This document shows, piece after piece, positions 21,584-29,991 of a stretch of DNA of 39,927 nt. The notes under the pieces are model-generated. The model had not been told where the DNA came from, did no database searches, and worked only from the letters and a program-made list of their open reading frames with translations. The translations under genes were made by a program, and so were the position numbers. The stretch's first letter is position 1. Each line of letters starts with the position of its first letter. Source of the DNA: RGIG2041 sp045537695 (GTDB taxonomy: Bacteria; Bacillota; Clostridia; UBA1381; UMGS1253). The stretch is taken from contig JAZSQB010000030.1 of the NCBI GenBank assembly GCA_045537695.1, positions 1-39,927 on the forward strand, read 5' to 3'.

Positions 21584-23851
21584 CTATTCATATGTAAAAC
21601 GAACACCTTCCGGCGATAATGTCAAACGCAGACTTGCAAAGCGCTCTACATCCGAAATCGCTGTTTTGGCTCGCAAGTTCTCCATCGCACCCACCGTCAA
21701 ATGCGTTACGCCATTGTCTACAACGGCACGCGCTTCGTCCCCTTCATAAATAAGATAAACGCGCTTTCCCTTGCGTGCAGCTTCAGACAAAATCGCCTCC
21801 ATCACGCGGATTTCACCGCTCTCCATATTATAAATGAAGTGCTGTAGCATCAAAACAATATTGCTTTCCGACGCATTTTCCACCGCCGCAATGAGCTTTT
21901 CCCACTGCGCGGCGTCCGTCTTTTTAATACTGCCGGATTTTGCATTGCTAACCGTCAAAAGCAACGTATTATTTATCCTCTTTTTTGTAAAGCCCTCAAT
22001 TTTCTCGATTCCGTTTTCATCACCGCTGTAATCGCCGAGACGGTATGCCGCATCTGCACGCTCCACCTGCGCCATACTTCTCGTATGAAAAATATGCTCT
22101 AATAATGTACCGCGCGTTTGTATACTGCCAAGCACACAAATGCTGTAACCGCTCGCCTCGCCGTAATCTGCGTGCAGCATATACACATCTGCCGGTTTAT
22201 TATACATCTCTGCCTCCGGCGTAGCTACGGACGCATACGCCGTCAAACCGCCAAAGTCTACACACACATTTGCGTTCCCCTGCTTGAGTGCGCGCACATT
22301 ACCCGCATCGACCGCAAAAGCTTCGCCATCTATCTGCCACACAGCATTCGCCGCAGGTAGCGTCACCTTATGCCCCTGCGCATCCGTTCCCACCAAGGCA
22401 AACTTATAGCTTTCTCCAACCTTGATTTGCGCCACCTGCGGATATAGCATCAAGTTCGTGTAAGCACCCACACTGTAAAAAGAAACCTGCGTCTGCGCGC
22501 CGCCGCTCGACACCGTTACCGTATACAGACCGTCTGCCTGTGGAAACACTGTATTGCCCTCTATGTATGCCGGCTTATCTGCTGAAATATGCACCGCTTC
22601 TGCCGGCACATAAACATTGTTGTCATAAGCATCGCAAATCGTGTAATTAATCTGCACGCCGCTGCCGACTGCCACCGCTTCTGCCAAGGCTTCTGCCACA
22701 ATATACCTTGGCGCACCCGTCGGTGCATTTTCAAAAATGCCGATAGAAGTCGAAACGGCTCGCATACTGCCGACAAGTGTGTTTTGCACCTGCAATTCCC
22801 CGCTAAAGCGCTCACGCGCAACCATCGTAGTTGAACTGCCGCCGTCTAGGTTCAACGCTGTATCGCAACCCAGTTCAATTAAAACTTGGGCAAGCTCTGT
22901 CTGATTCATACCCTCACATTCCGCCAATCTACCATCCACGGTCACCAGCATCAGCGTTTTGCCGCTTTTGTCGATGCCGACCGCCGTACGCTGCGCGAAA
23001 CCTGCAATATTATTGGTAAACTGTGCAATCTGTCCGTTTTTCACCAAAACCGTACCACCGCCGGTTGCCTCACGGATAGCTTTGGCATCCGGCGAAAGCA
23101 TTGTATCGATTTGCACGCGGTCCCCAACGCAAAAATTGTCCCGTAAAAAGCCGTTAATATTACTGTTTGTCACAAGTATGTATCCGTTTTCCGGTATAAA
23201 TGTCTCACCCAGCCCTGTGCGGATTTCCTGCACAATATCATCCACAACAACCATTTCCGTCATCGTTACGCCATCCAGATCGCCTGTGGTTTTTGCACCC
23301 CATGCCGGCGTAAGCATCGTGATACCGCCGGTGGTTACCGGCAACTTGTTGATGGCATACAGATCCGAGCTGCACCCCTGCGGTGATTGAATACTCCCAT
23401 GAAATGAAAAATAATCCATCACAACACTGTTGTCTGCAAGCAACGCAAAATTGGCAAGCCCGACATCCTTCGACGGCGAAGACATCATCTCCCCATTCTG
23501 CACGACCATACCGAGCATATTGGTCGGACCGGAAAACATATTGAAAAAATCACCGTTCACAGCCGCCACCGCTCCGGTTCTTTGCGCCATCGAAAGGGTC
23601 GTTTCCCGCGCACTGGTACCATTTTTTGCCGTCAGAACGCGCAAATCTATGTACGGATTGTCTAAGTCCACATACAAAACGCGAATTTGATCCCATGTAT
23701 TTTGATAAAAGCGGTCGAGCTTTCGCAGCTGCACACCACTCGTAATAGTCTGCGTAGTATCCGATTCCCACAGTGGCGCGCCAAAAGCGCACGCCGCCGA
23801 AAAATACAAAACGCTCAAAACCACCAAACAAGTAAATATACTTTTGCGCAT
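21584..23851 (-). CDS. Secreted phosphodiester glycosidase-family (NAGPA) protein
   Basis: A 755-residue exported protein: signal peptide at residues 1-25 (MRKSIF, hydrophobic core, ACAFGA) and then a NAGPA/phosphodiester glycosidase domain (about 60-375). Conserved elements are NGDFFNM, TGGGTVLVKNG, RTAVGIDKSGK and NLDGGSSTTM. The family removes GlcNAc-type caps linked by phosphodiester and is seen in bacterial cell-wall contexts. Middle regions (about 380-520) read as Ig-like beta domains. The last 200 or so residues resemble a degenerate metallophosphoesterase fold found in some Clostridial members, without clear metal ligands; this part is uncertain. The start is ATG at 23849-23851 after GGGAGG. 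Confidence 0.82.
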   Translation of the reverse strand: MRKSIFTCLVVLSVLYFSAACAFGAPLWESDTTQTITSGVQLRKLDRFYQNTWDQIRVLYVDLDNPYIDLRVLTAKNGTSARETTLSMAQRTGAVAAVNGDFFNMFSGPTNMLGMVVQNGEMMSSPSKDVGLANFALLADNSVVMDYFSFHGSIQSPQGCSSDLYAINKLPVTTGGITMLTPAWGAKTTGDLDGVTMTEMVVVDDIVQEIRTGLGETFIPENGYILVTNSNINGFLRDNFCVGDRVQIDTMLSPDAKAIREATGGGTVLVKNGQIAQFTNNIAGFAQRTAVGIDKSGKTLMLVTVDGRLAECEGMNQTELAQVLIELGCDTALNLDGGSSTTMVARERFSGELQVQNTLVGSMRAVSTSIGIFENAPTGAPRYIVAEALAEAVAVGSGVQINYTICDAYDNNVYVPAEAVHISADKPAYIEGNTVFPQADGLYTVTVSSGGAQTQVSFYSVGAYTNLMLYPQVAQIKVGESYKFALVGTDAQGHKVTLPAANAVWQIDGEAFAVDAGNVRALKQGNANVCVDFGGLTAYASVATPEAEMYNKPADVYMLHADYGEASGYSICVLGSIQTRGTLLEHIFHTRSMAQVERADAAYRLGDYSGDENGIEKIEGFTKKRINNTLLLTVSNAKSGSIKKTDAAQWEKLIAAVENASESNIVLMLQHFIYNMESGEIRVMEAILSEAARKGKRVYLIYEGDEARAVVDNGVTHLTVGAMENLRAKTAISDVERFASLRLTLSPEGVRFTYE

Positions 23852-23881
23852 ACCACACCTCCCTGAAAACTGTCTGTTATT

Positions 23882-23910
23882 ATTGTAGTACAAAATGCCG
23901 GTTTTGTAAA
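23882..23910 (-). promoter_or_regulatory. Promoter of the NAGPA gene
   Basis: On the minus strand, TTTACA (23905-23910) and TACAAT (23882-23887) are separated by 17 bases. It is divergent from the uraA promoter 33 bases away. Confidence 0.75.
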
Positions 23911-23942
23911 CAGGCGTTTTTTGACATTTTTTCATTTTTTTC

Positions 23943-23971
23943 TTTACAAAAGCACTTCGTTATGGTAGACT
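23943..23971 (+). promoter_or_regulatory. Promoter of the uraA leader
   Basis: TTTACA (23943-23948) and TAGACT (23966-23971) are separated by 17 bases, with an extended TGG. The start would be near 23978, giving a leader of about 150 bases before uraA. Confidence 0.7.
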
Positions 23972-24005
23972 GTTCTCAAGTCAATACGGTTCGGTGCAAA
24001 AACAT

Positions 24006-24069
24006 CGACAAGATTACATCGTGGTACAGGTTCAGCCTTGTCTGTCGTTTGCACAGACAAGGCTTTTTT
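24006..24069 (+). promoter_or_regulatory. Transcription attenuator in the uraA leader
   Basis: An intrinsic terminator lies between promoter and gene: a 12-base-pair perfect stem (24034-24045 with 24053-24064) followed by six Ts. Upstream, GACAAG (24007-24012) can pair with CTTGTC (24037-24042) in the left arm of the terminator, which would form a competing antiterminator. This is the usual logic of attenuation for uracil permease genes. I could not find the conserved PyrR-binding loop, so the sensor is unknown. Confidence 0.6.
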
Positions 24070-24127
24070 CTTTAAAATCCTTGGAAACCGTAAGAACGGA
24101 CAAAATTTTTTAAGGAGGTTTTTCTCG

Positions 24128-25561
24128 ATGGCAAAAGAGAAAAAAGTAATTTCCGGCCCGATTTACGATGCGCGTGAATTGGGCACAGCCAAGACACTGG
24201 TGCTTGGTTTTCAGCACTTGTTTGCAATGTTCGGTGCAACCGTACTGGTTCCGCTTTTAACCGGTCTTGACATTGCAACTACACTTTTAATGGCAGGTCT
24301 CGGTACACTGTTCTTCCATCTGGTAACCAAAGGTAAGGTTCCGGCATTCTTGGGTTCTTCCTTTGCATTTCTCGGCGGTTACGCGGCCATCGCACCGGCA
24401 GCCGGTATGCACGGCCTTACACAGGCACAGCTTCTGCCGTATGCATGCTTGGGCGTTGCGGCTGCAGGTCTTCTGTATCTCGTGCTCGCTGCACTCATTA
24501 AGCTCGTTGGCGTAAAGAAGGTTATGCGCTTCTTCCCGCCGGTTGTAACCGGTCCGATCATCATTGCAATCGGTCTTGGTCTGGCAGGTAGCGCGGTAAG
24601 CAACTGTACATCCAACTGGTTGTTGGCAGTGATCGCTCTCGCTCTCGTTATTGTTTTCAATATCTGGGGTAAGGGTATGGCAAAAATCGTTCCGATTCTC
24701 ATCGGCGTACTCGGTACAAGCGCACTCGCTGCCATCCTGGCACTTTGCTTTGGCAAAACCATTACAGCAGCAGACGGCGCAGCTTACATCACCATTGGCG
24801 GCGTAGAAGGCTTAAAGCTCTTCAGCGTATCTGCGCTTGAGAACCTCAAGAGCGCTGCTTGGATTGGCTTCCCGATCAAGTGGAGCGGTACTGTATTCGG
24901 CGGTATTGACTGGTCGAACACTTCCCTTGTTATCAGCGCAATCGTTGCCATTATGCCGATCGCACTTGCAACCATGATGGAGCACATCGGTGATATTTGT
25001 GCCATCAGCTCCACCGTTGGTAAAAACTTTATTGAAAACCCGGGTCTGCACAGAACCTTAATCGGTGACGGTGTTGCTACCGCTTTGGCAGCCCTCTTCG
25101 GTGGTCCGGCAAACACAACGTACGGCGAAAACACAGGCGTACTTGCACTTTCCAAAGTCTACGACCCAAAGGTAATCCGTATTGCTGCCATCATCGCTGT
25201 CCTTCTTTCCTTCTCTCCGAAGTTTGCAGCCCTCGTTAACCTGATTCCAACAGCCATCATCGGCGGTGTATCCTTCATCCTCTACGGTATGATTTCCGCA
25301 ATCGGTGTGCGCAATGTGGTGGAAAACCAGGTTGACTTTACAAAGAGCCGCAACCTCATCGTTGCCGCTGTTATCTTAGTCAGTGCACTCGGTCTCGGTT
25401 CTATTTCCTTCCCGATCGGTTCTCTGACAATCACGCTGTCCGCACTTGCATGCGCATCCATCTTAGGTATCGTATTAAATGCAATCCTGCCGGGCATGGA
25501 TTATGAATTCAAAGCAGAAGAGCCGGAAGAAGCAAACACAGGCGTTGACTTCAAAGTTTGA
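24128..25561 (+). CDS. uraA: Uracil permease (NCS2 family)
   Basis: A 477-residue nucleobase transporter of the NCS2/UraA family with about 14 membrane segments, importing uracil by proton symport. Motifs typical for the family are QHLFAMFGATVLVP (near residues 22-35), the NCS2 signature region and GGPANTTYGENTGVLALSKVYDP (about residues 320-342). The start is the ATG at 24128, nine bases after AAGGAGG; an in-frame extension upstream runs through the leader terminator and is rejected. It is monocistronic. With cdd and udp (5217-6381) it gives the cell a pyrimidine salvage route. Confidence 0.93.
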   Translation: MAKEKKVISGPIYDARELGTAKTLVLGFQHLFAMFGATVLVPLLTGLDIATTLLMAGLGTLFFHLVTKGKVPAFLGSSFAFLGGYAAIAPAAGMHGLTQAQLLPYACLGVAAAGLLYLVLAALIKLVGVKKVMRFFPPVVTGPIIIAIGLGLAGSAVSNCTSNWLLAVIALALVIVFNIWGKGMAKIVPILIGVLGTSALAAILALCFGKTITAADGAAYITIGGVEGLKLFSVSALENLKSAAWIGFPIKWSGTVFGGIDWSNTSLVISAIVAIMPIALATMMEHIGDICAISSTVGKNFIENPGLHRTLIGDGVATALAALFGGPANTTYGENTGVLALSKVYDPKVIRIAAIIAVLLSFSPKFAALVNLIPTAIIGGVSFILYGMISAIGVRNVVENQVDFTKSRNLIVAAVILVSALGLGSISFPIGSLTITLSALACASILGIVLNAILPGMDYEFKAEEPEEANTGVDFKV

Positions 25562-25584
25562 TTTTAAAGCAAAATATACGAAGG

Positions 25585-25612
25585 AAAAGAGAGTCTGCGG
25601 GCTCTCTTTTTT
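25585..25612 (+). terminator. Terminator of uraA
   Basis: An 11-base-pair stem (25585-25595 with 25600-25610, one G-U pair), loop TGCG, and a T run. Confidence 0.85.
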
Positions 25613-25627
25613 CTATGCAAAATCTTG

Positions 25628-25658
25628 CATATTCTGTTGACTGTAACACCAGAATATG
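25628..25658. promoter_or_regulatory. Inverted repeat over the -35 of the polysaccharide operon (operator candidate)
   Basis: CATATTCTG (25628-25636) and CAGAATATG (25650-25658) form a perfect 9-base-pair inverted repeat with a 13-base spacer. The spacer contains the -35 box, and the right arm fills most of the space to the -10, as expected for a repressor site. Confidence 0.5.
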
Positions 25659-25665
25659 TTATACT
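25637..25665 (+). promoter_or_regulatory. Promoter of the cell-wall polysaccharide operon
   Basis: TTGACT (25637-25642) and TATACT (25660-25665) are separated by 17 bases, with an extended TG before the -10. It is the only clear promoter before seven closely spaced genes. Confidence 0.8.
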
Positions 25666-25706
25666 AAATTTATGTATAACTATGATTTGTTTGCGAGGGA
25701 ATTATT

Positions 25707-26249
25707 TTGAATTTATCCGAATTTTTAAATAACTGCTTTGCCGTATTGCGCGGCATTTTCCGACGCGCTGCTTTCGATAAATGCGGCAAGCTTTTGCGCA
25801 TAGAACCGGGCGTTCGCATTTTAAGAAAAAACTGCACAATAGAACTTGGCAACCGCGTGCTTTTACATCGCGGCTGCAAGCTAAGTGTCTGGGGTACAGA
25901 CGGTAAATCCACGCTGGTCATCGGGGATAACACCTACATCGGTGACCGCACGGAGATTCACGCCGGCAAAAGCGTAACCATTGGCAGCAATTGCAACATT
26001 TCCTGGAACTGCACCATCATCGACCGCGATTATCACAAGTTAAATTCCGAAACGGAAGTGATGAAGCCGGTCACCATTGGCGATAACGTATGGATTTGTC
26101 AGGGCGCAACGATTCTAAAAGGTGTCACCCTCGGTGACGGCTGCGTTGTCGGCGCCGGGAGTGTTGTAACCAAGGACGTGCCGCCGCGCTGCATTGTCGC
26201 AGGCAATCCGGCAAAAATCATAAAAGAAGACGTAATCTGGAGACCATAA
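25707..26249 (+). CDS. Hexapeptide-repeat (LbH) acyltransferase
   Basis: A 180-residue left-handed beta-helix acyltransferase of the serine O-acetyltransferase/maltose O-acetyltransferase group. Isoleucine-rich hexapeptide turns are seen at about residues 33-60 and 70-165 (for example VTIGSNCNISWNCTI and IGDNVWICQGATILKGVTLGDGCVVGAGSVVTKDVP). The DRDYH segment supplies the catalytic-type His. Members acetylate sugars using acetyl-CoA; here it may decorate the polysaccharide made by this operon. The start is TTG at 25707 after GAGGGA. It is the first gene of the cluster, and the flippase gene begins two bases after its stop. Confidence 0.85.
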   Translation: MNLSEFLNNCFAVLRGIFRRAAFDKCGKLLRIEPGVRILRKNCTIELGNRVLLHRGCKLSVWGTDGKSTLVIGDNTYIGDRTEIHAGKSVTIGSNCNISWNCTIIDRDYHKLNSETEVMKPVTIGDNVWICQGATILKGVTLGDGCVVGAGSVVTKDVPPRCIVAGNPAKIIKEDVIWRP

Positions 26250-26251
26250 AT

Positions 26252-27817
26252 ATGAGTACACCAAGCAAAAAGAAAAATCTGTTTGGCTCCATCAGTGCCG
26301 TGATGGTGATTATGGTGCTTGCCAGACTGATGAGCCTTTTAAGCACACAAATCTATATGGCGCATTTCGGCGCGGCAGATGTCTATATGAATATTTATTC
26401 TTATGTCATCAGCATCCCGAATATTATCTTTACCTGTATTGGAACGGCGCTCTCTACGGTCGTTATTCCGATTTATTTAGGGCACATTGCCAACAATGAG
26501 CACGCAGAAGCAAAGCATTTTGCCGATAACATCATTACGATTTCCGTTGCACTGACGGCAGTTTTGGTGCTCATCGCTATGACACTCTCCCCTGTTTTGC
26601 CGAAATTTACAGATTTTGCAAAAACACCGGAAACTTATAGCTATACTACAAAGGCATTGATGATTGTAATGCCGGTGATGTTCTTTTACGGACTCAATTA
26701 TATCTTTCAGGGTATGCTGCAGGCCGTCGGCAGCTACAAGCTTCCCGCCTTTGTCAGCGTACCGAGCAGCCTGATTGTCATTCTGTATGTGTTTTTTCTG
26801 GCGGACCGCTTCGGCATCACCGGCTTGCTGTTTGCCACCGTCATCGGGCTTTCCCTGCAGGCGATTATTTTAATTCCGCCGCTCTATAAGCACGGCTACC
26901 GCTATCGCCCGTCCTTTGCGTGGAAACATCCGGACATTTCGCAGGCACTAAAGCTGACCGGACCGGTTTTATTCGGCGTTTCCGCCTATCAGCTCAATAT
27001 GCTTTACAACGTAACCATGATTGCACGCTATGAAGGTATGGTTACACTACTCACTTACGTACAAAACATCGTATTATATATGGTGCTCGCTATCATTTAT
27101 TCCATCACCGCCGTGATTTATCCGCGGCTGACGGAAAGCGCATCCAAAAACGATATGGCGCAGTACAAAACGGATTTAAGCGGCATCCTCGGTGCGGTGT
27201 GTACACTGCTGATCCCGATGACCTTCGGCTTTATCGCCGTGCGCGAGCCGCTTCTGCGCGTCATTGCGCAATATGGTAACATCACCGAAGCAGATATTTC
27301 TAAGGCAGCGCTATTACTGGCAGCCTATGCCATCGGCATTACCGGTATCGGTCTGAAAGAAATTTTAGACCGCGCATTCTATGCACTACAAGACACGAAA
27401 ACCTCTGCCGTAAACGGTTTTGTCATTATGGCAGTCAATATTGTTTTCAGTTTGATACTGATGCAGTTTATGGGTGCATACGGCATTCCGCTTGCCTACT
27501 CCGTTTCTTCCCTGGTCGGCTGCTGCGTACTTTTGTGGCGTTTAAAAGGAAAAATCGGTCGCTTCGCCCAAGCTGTAGGCACAACATTTATAAAATGCCT
27601 ACTGTCCGCCGCCGTCATGTTCGTTTGTGTCGCTTTTGTAAACCGCTACATTTCCGGTTTTGGCACAGATGCGGTGCTCTGGCGCATACTTCGCCTGGGC
27701 ATTGACTGCACCATCGGCGTGCTCGTATACTTGATTATGGCATTTCTGCTGCGAATTACGCAGGTTACAGATATAGCAAAAAGCATCACAAATAAATTAC
27801 TTAAAAGAGGTGCATAA
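26252..27817 (+). CDS. MurJ/MviN-family lipid-linked sugar flippase
   Basis: A 521-residue MOP-superfamily membrane protein with about 14 hydrophobic segments. The sequence GLKEILDRAFYALQDTKTSA is the hallmark of the MurJ group, which flips lipid II, rather than typical Wzx. Its place inside a polysaccharide operon suggests that it moves an undecaprenyl-linked repeat across the membrane for this polymer, although a general MurJ role is possible. The start is ATG at 26252 with GGAG at 26239-26242 inside the upstream gene. The downstream gene starts one base after its stop. Confidence 0.85.
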   Translation: MSTPSKKKNLFGSISAVMVIMVLARLMSLLSTQIYMAHFGAADVYMNIYSYVISIPNIIFTCIGTALSTVVIPIYLGHIANNEHAEAKHFADNIITISVALTAVLVLIAMTLSPVLPKFTDFAKTPETYSYTTKALMIVMPVMFFYGLNYIFQGMLQAVGSYKLPAFVSVPSSLIVILYVFFLADRFGITGLLFATVIGLSLQAIILIPPLYKHGYRYRPSFAWKHPDISQALKLTGPVLFGVSAYQLNMLYNVTMIARYEGMVTLLTYVQNIVLYMVLAIIYSITAVIYPRLTESASKNDMAQYKTDLSGILGAVCTLLIPMTFGFIAVREPLLRVIAQYGNITEADISKAALLLAAYAIGITGIGLKEILDRAFYALQDTKTSAVNGFVIMAVNIVFSLILMQFMGAYGIPLAYSVSSLVGCCVLLWRLKGKIGRFAQAVGTTFIKCLLSAAVMFVCVAFVNRYISGFGTDAVLWRILRLGIDCTIGVLVYLIMAFLLRITQVTDIAKSITNKLLKRGA

Positions 27818-27818
27818 A

Positions 27819-29444
27819 TTGAATAAGCTGTTTTTCGCACCAGCCTATGGGCTTTACTACCTGTTTGCGCGGCATTTGCCGTGCTCCGATTTGCCGTACA
27901 GTCTCGGCGCTAAATACTTGCGCCGTGGTCTTTGCAGAGCACTCTTTAAACAAATGGGTAAAAATGTCAATATAGAGCATGGCGCTTTCTTCGCTTCCGG
28001 TAAGGATATTGAAATCGGTAATAATTCCGGTCTCGGCTTGAATTGCCGCGTTGCAGGTCCGTTAAAAATTGGTGACGATGTGATGATGGGGCCCAACGTA
28101 ATGATATTTACGCAGAACCACGAAACGGAAAACATTCAAAAACCAATGCGCTTGCAAACGGCTCCGAAAAAAGGCGTGGTCATCGGTAACGATGTGTGGA
28201 TTGGTGCAAACGTTACCATATTGCCCGGTGTCACCGTCGGTGACGGTTGTATTATAGGTGCAGGCTCCGTAGTGACCAAAGATGTAGAGCCATACTCCAT
28301 CGTTGGTGGTAACCCTGCAAAGCTGATTAAAAAGCGTGCGTTTGATGCAGAAGCCGCAAAACCGCGCGTGCTGTATTTAATCAATCACGCCGGCAAGGCA
28401 GGCACAGAAAAGTACGTGCTGAATCTGGTAAAAACCTACAATGGCGAAAAAGCGCACTGCTTCTTTGCTTACAATGAGCCAGGACTTTTGTCTGCGCAGA
28501 TGGAAGAACTGGGCATCCCCTCCTTCCGGATTGAAATGCGTAGCTCATTTGACCAAAAGGCAGCTAAGCAGCTTGCGCAAATTTGTCGGGACTATAACAT
28601 TGATGTAATTCATGCGCAGTACCTGCGCGAAAACTATATAGCAGTACAATCTTTGAAATATTTTAACGTACCCCGTGTGGTATATACCTGCCACCTGACG
28701 CTGAAAAATCCTTTCTGGTACAGACCGTTTAATCGCTATATTACAAACAAAAATCACAAAATCATTGCCGTTTGCAACAACGGACGGGACCTACTGGTAC
28801 AAAACGGCGTCAAGCGCGAAAAGATTGATGTGATTTTCAACGGTATTGTGCCGGAAGAATACAAGGAAATTCCTTCCACCATTCGTCAGGAGCTTGGCAT
28901 TTCGGAGGACACCTTCGTCATCACAACACTGGCGCGCTATCACATGGCAAAAGGACTTGATTTCTTTACGGATTCCGTGGCGAAGCTTAAAAAAATTGCC
29001 ACCCGTCCGTTCGTCGTACTCTATGCCGGTGACGGTGAACTGTACGGTGAAATCGAAGCGCAGATTAAACGTCTCGGACTGGAAAACGAAATCAAACAAC
29101 TCGGCTTCCGCGCCGATGCAGACAACATCCTGCGTGGTAGTGATATTTTTGTTAACTCCGCGAAATGCTACGAAGCACTTAGCTTTGCTATCTTAGAGGC
29201 ACTCAGCCGCAAGCTTCCGGTAGTTGCAACCGATGTCGGTGGCAACGGCGATATCCTCTCGGAGAAAAACGATTGCGGTCTGTTGGTGCCTTACGGCGAT
29301 ACCGATGCGATGGCAAATGCCATCCATCGCCTGATATGCGACAAAGAACTCTATGCGCACTACAGCAAAAACGCACTACGTGCCATTTCCGAAGTGTTTA
29401 ATTTAAATAAAATATTAGAAGATACCTTCCGTGTATACTTTTAA
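27819..29444 (+). CDS. Fusion of LbH acyltransferase and GT4 glycosyltransferase
   Basis: A 541-residue two-domain protein. Residues about 1-180 form a hexapeptide beta-helix acetyltransferase (IGDDVMMGPNVMI, QNHET, IGNDVWIGANVTILPGVTVGDG). Residues about 185-541 form a GT-B glycosyltransferase of family GT4, starting VLYLINHAGKAGTEKYV and ending with the EX7E motif in YEALSFAILEALS and the DVGGNGD segment. One polypeptide may therefore add and acetylate a sugar of the same repeat unit. I take TTG at 27819, eight bases after AAGAGG, rather than the overlapping GTG at 27810. The reading frame is continuous with no sign of a sequencing join. Confidence 0.85.
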   Translation: MNKLFFAPAYGLYYLFARHLPCSDLPYSLGAKYLRRGLCRALFKQMGKNVNIEHGAFFASGKDIEIGNNSGLGLNCRVAGPLKIGDDVMMGPNVMIFTQNHETENIQKPMRLQTAPKKGVVIGNDVWIGANVTILPGVTVGDGCIIGAGSVVTKDVEPYSIVGGNPAKLIKKRAFDAEAAKPRVLYLINHAGKAGTEKYVLNLVKTYNGEKAHCFFAYNEPGLLSAQMEELGIPSFRIEMRSSFDQKAAKQLAQICRDYNIDVIHAQYLRENYIAVQSLKYFNVPRVVYTCHLTLKNPFWYRPFNRYITNKNHKIIAVCNNGRDLLVQNGVKREKIDVIFNGIVPEEYKEIPSTIRQELGISEDTFVITTLARYHMAKGLDFFTDSVAKLKKIATRPFVVLYAGDGELYGEIEAQIKRLGLENEIKQLGFRADADNILRGSDIFVNSAKCYEALSFAILEALSRKLPVVATDVGGNGDILSEKNDCGLLVPYGDTDAMANAIHRLICDKELYAHYSKNALRAISEVFNLNKILEDTFRVYF

Positions 29445-29467
29445 AAACAAGAAAAGGGGCAATCTAA

Positions 29468-29956
29468 ATGTCTGAAAAGAAAATCAAATTCAATATCATT
29501 GACGCTGTTATCATTATTGTTGTTCTCGCGGCGCTTGCCTTTGCGGGTTATAAAATTTTATCTGCAAGCTATGAAATCAATGCGGAAAAGGACACCGTCA
29601 CCTATAAAGTAAGCTACTTCTGCGAAGAAGTGCCGGACTTTGCCGCATACGCAGTTGAAGTCGGCGCACCTGTAACAGATGAACTTGCAAAAGACGATTT
29701 GGGTATAGTAACCAATGTCAAAATTGGTCCGTCCAAATCGCACACAACCGATGCAGAAGGTAATATTCATCTGGTAACCAAGCCGAATTTTCAAGCGTTA
29801 GAAATTGAAACCGAGGTAGAAGTGCCTGCAAAAGATGCCGATTTTAAATTTGGTATGCTCATTAACGAATCCAAGTATGGTATAGGTCATACCTTCACCT
29901 TCCGTGTAGGCAAAACAAAACTCTACGGCCGTATTTCCGGTATCGACAAAAAATAA
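29468..29956 (+). CDS. DUF4330-family membrane-anchored protein
   Basis: A 162-residue protein with a short cytoplasmic start (MSEKKIKFN), one membrane segment (about residues 10-27) and an extracytoplasmic beta-rich domain of about 130 residues. Its pattern (IIDAVIIIVVLAALAFAGYK, then V.Y.V....V) matches what I know as DUF4330, found beside polysaccharide genes in Clostridia. No catalytic motif is seen. Placed between glycosyltransferase and ligase genes, it may be an accessory factor for polymerisation or ligation at the outer face of the membrane. That is inference from context. The start is ATG after AAAAGGGG. Confidence 0.7.
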   Translation: MSEKKIKFNIIDAVIIIVVLAALAFAGYKILSASYEINAEKDTVTYKVSYFCEEVPDFAAYAVEVGAPVTDELAKDDLGIVTNVKIGPSKSHTTDAEGNIHLVTKPNFQALEIETEVEVPAKDADFKFGMLINESKYGIGHTFTFRVGKTKLYGRISGIDKK

Positions 29957-29991
29957 ATCCCCATTCGTCGAAAGTAAGGAGACTTTGCCTT

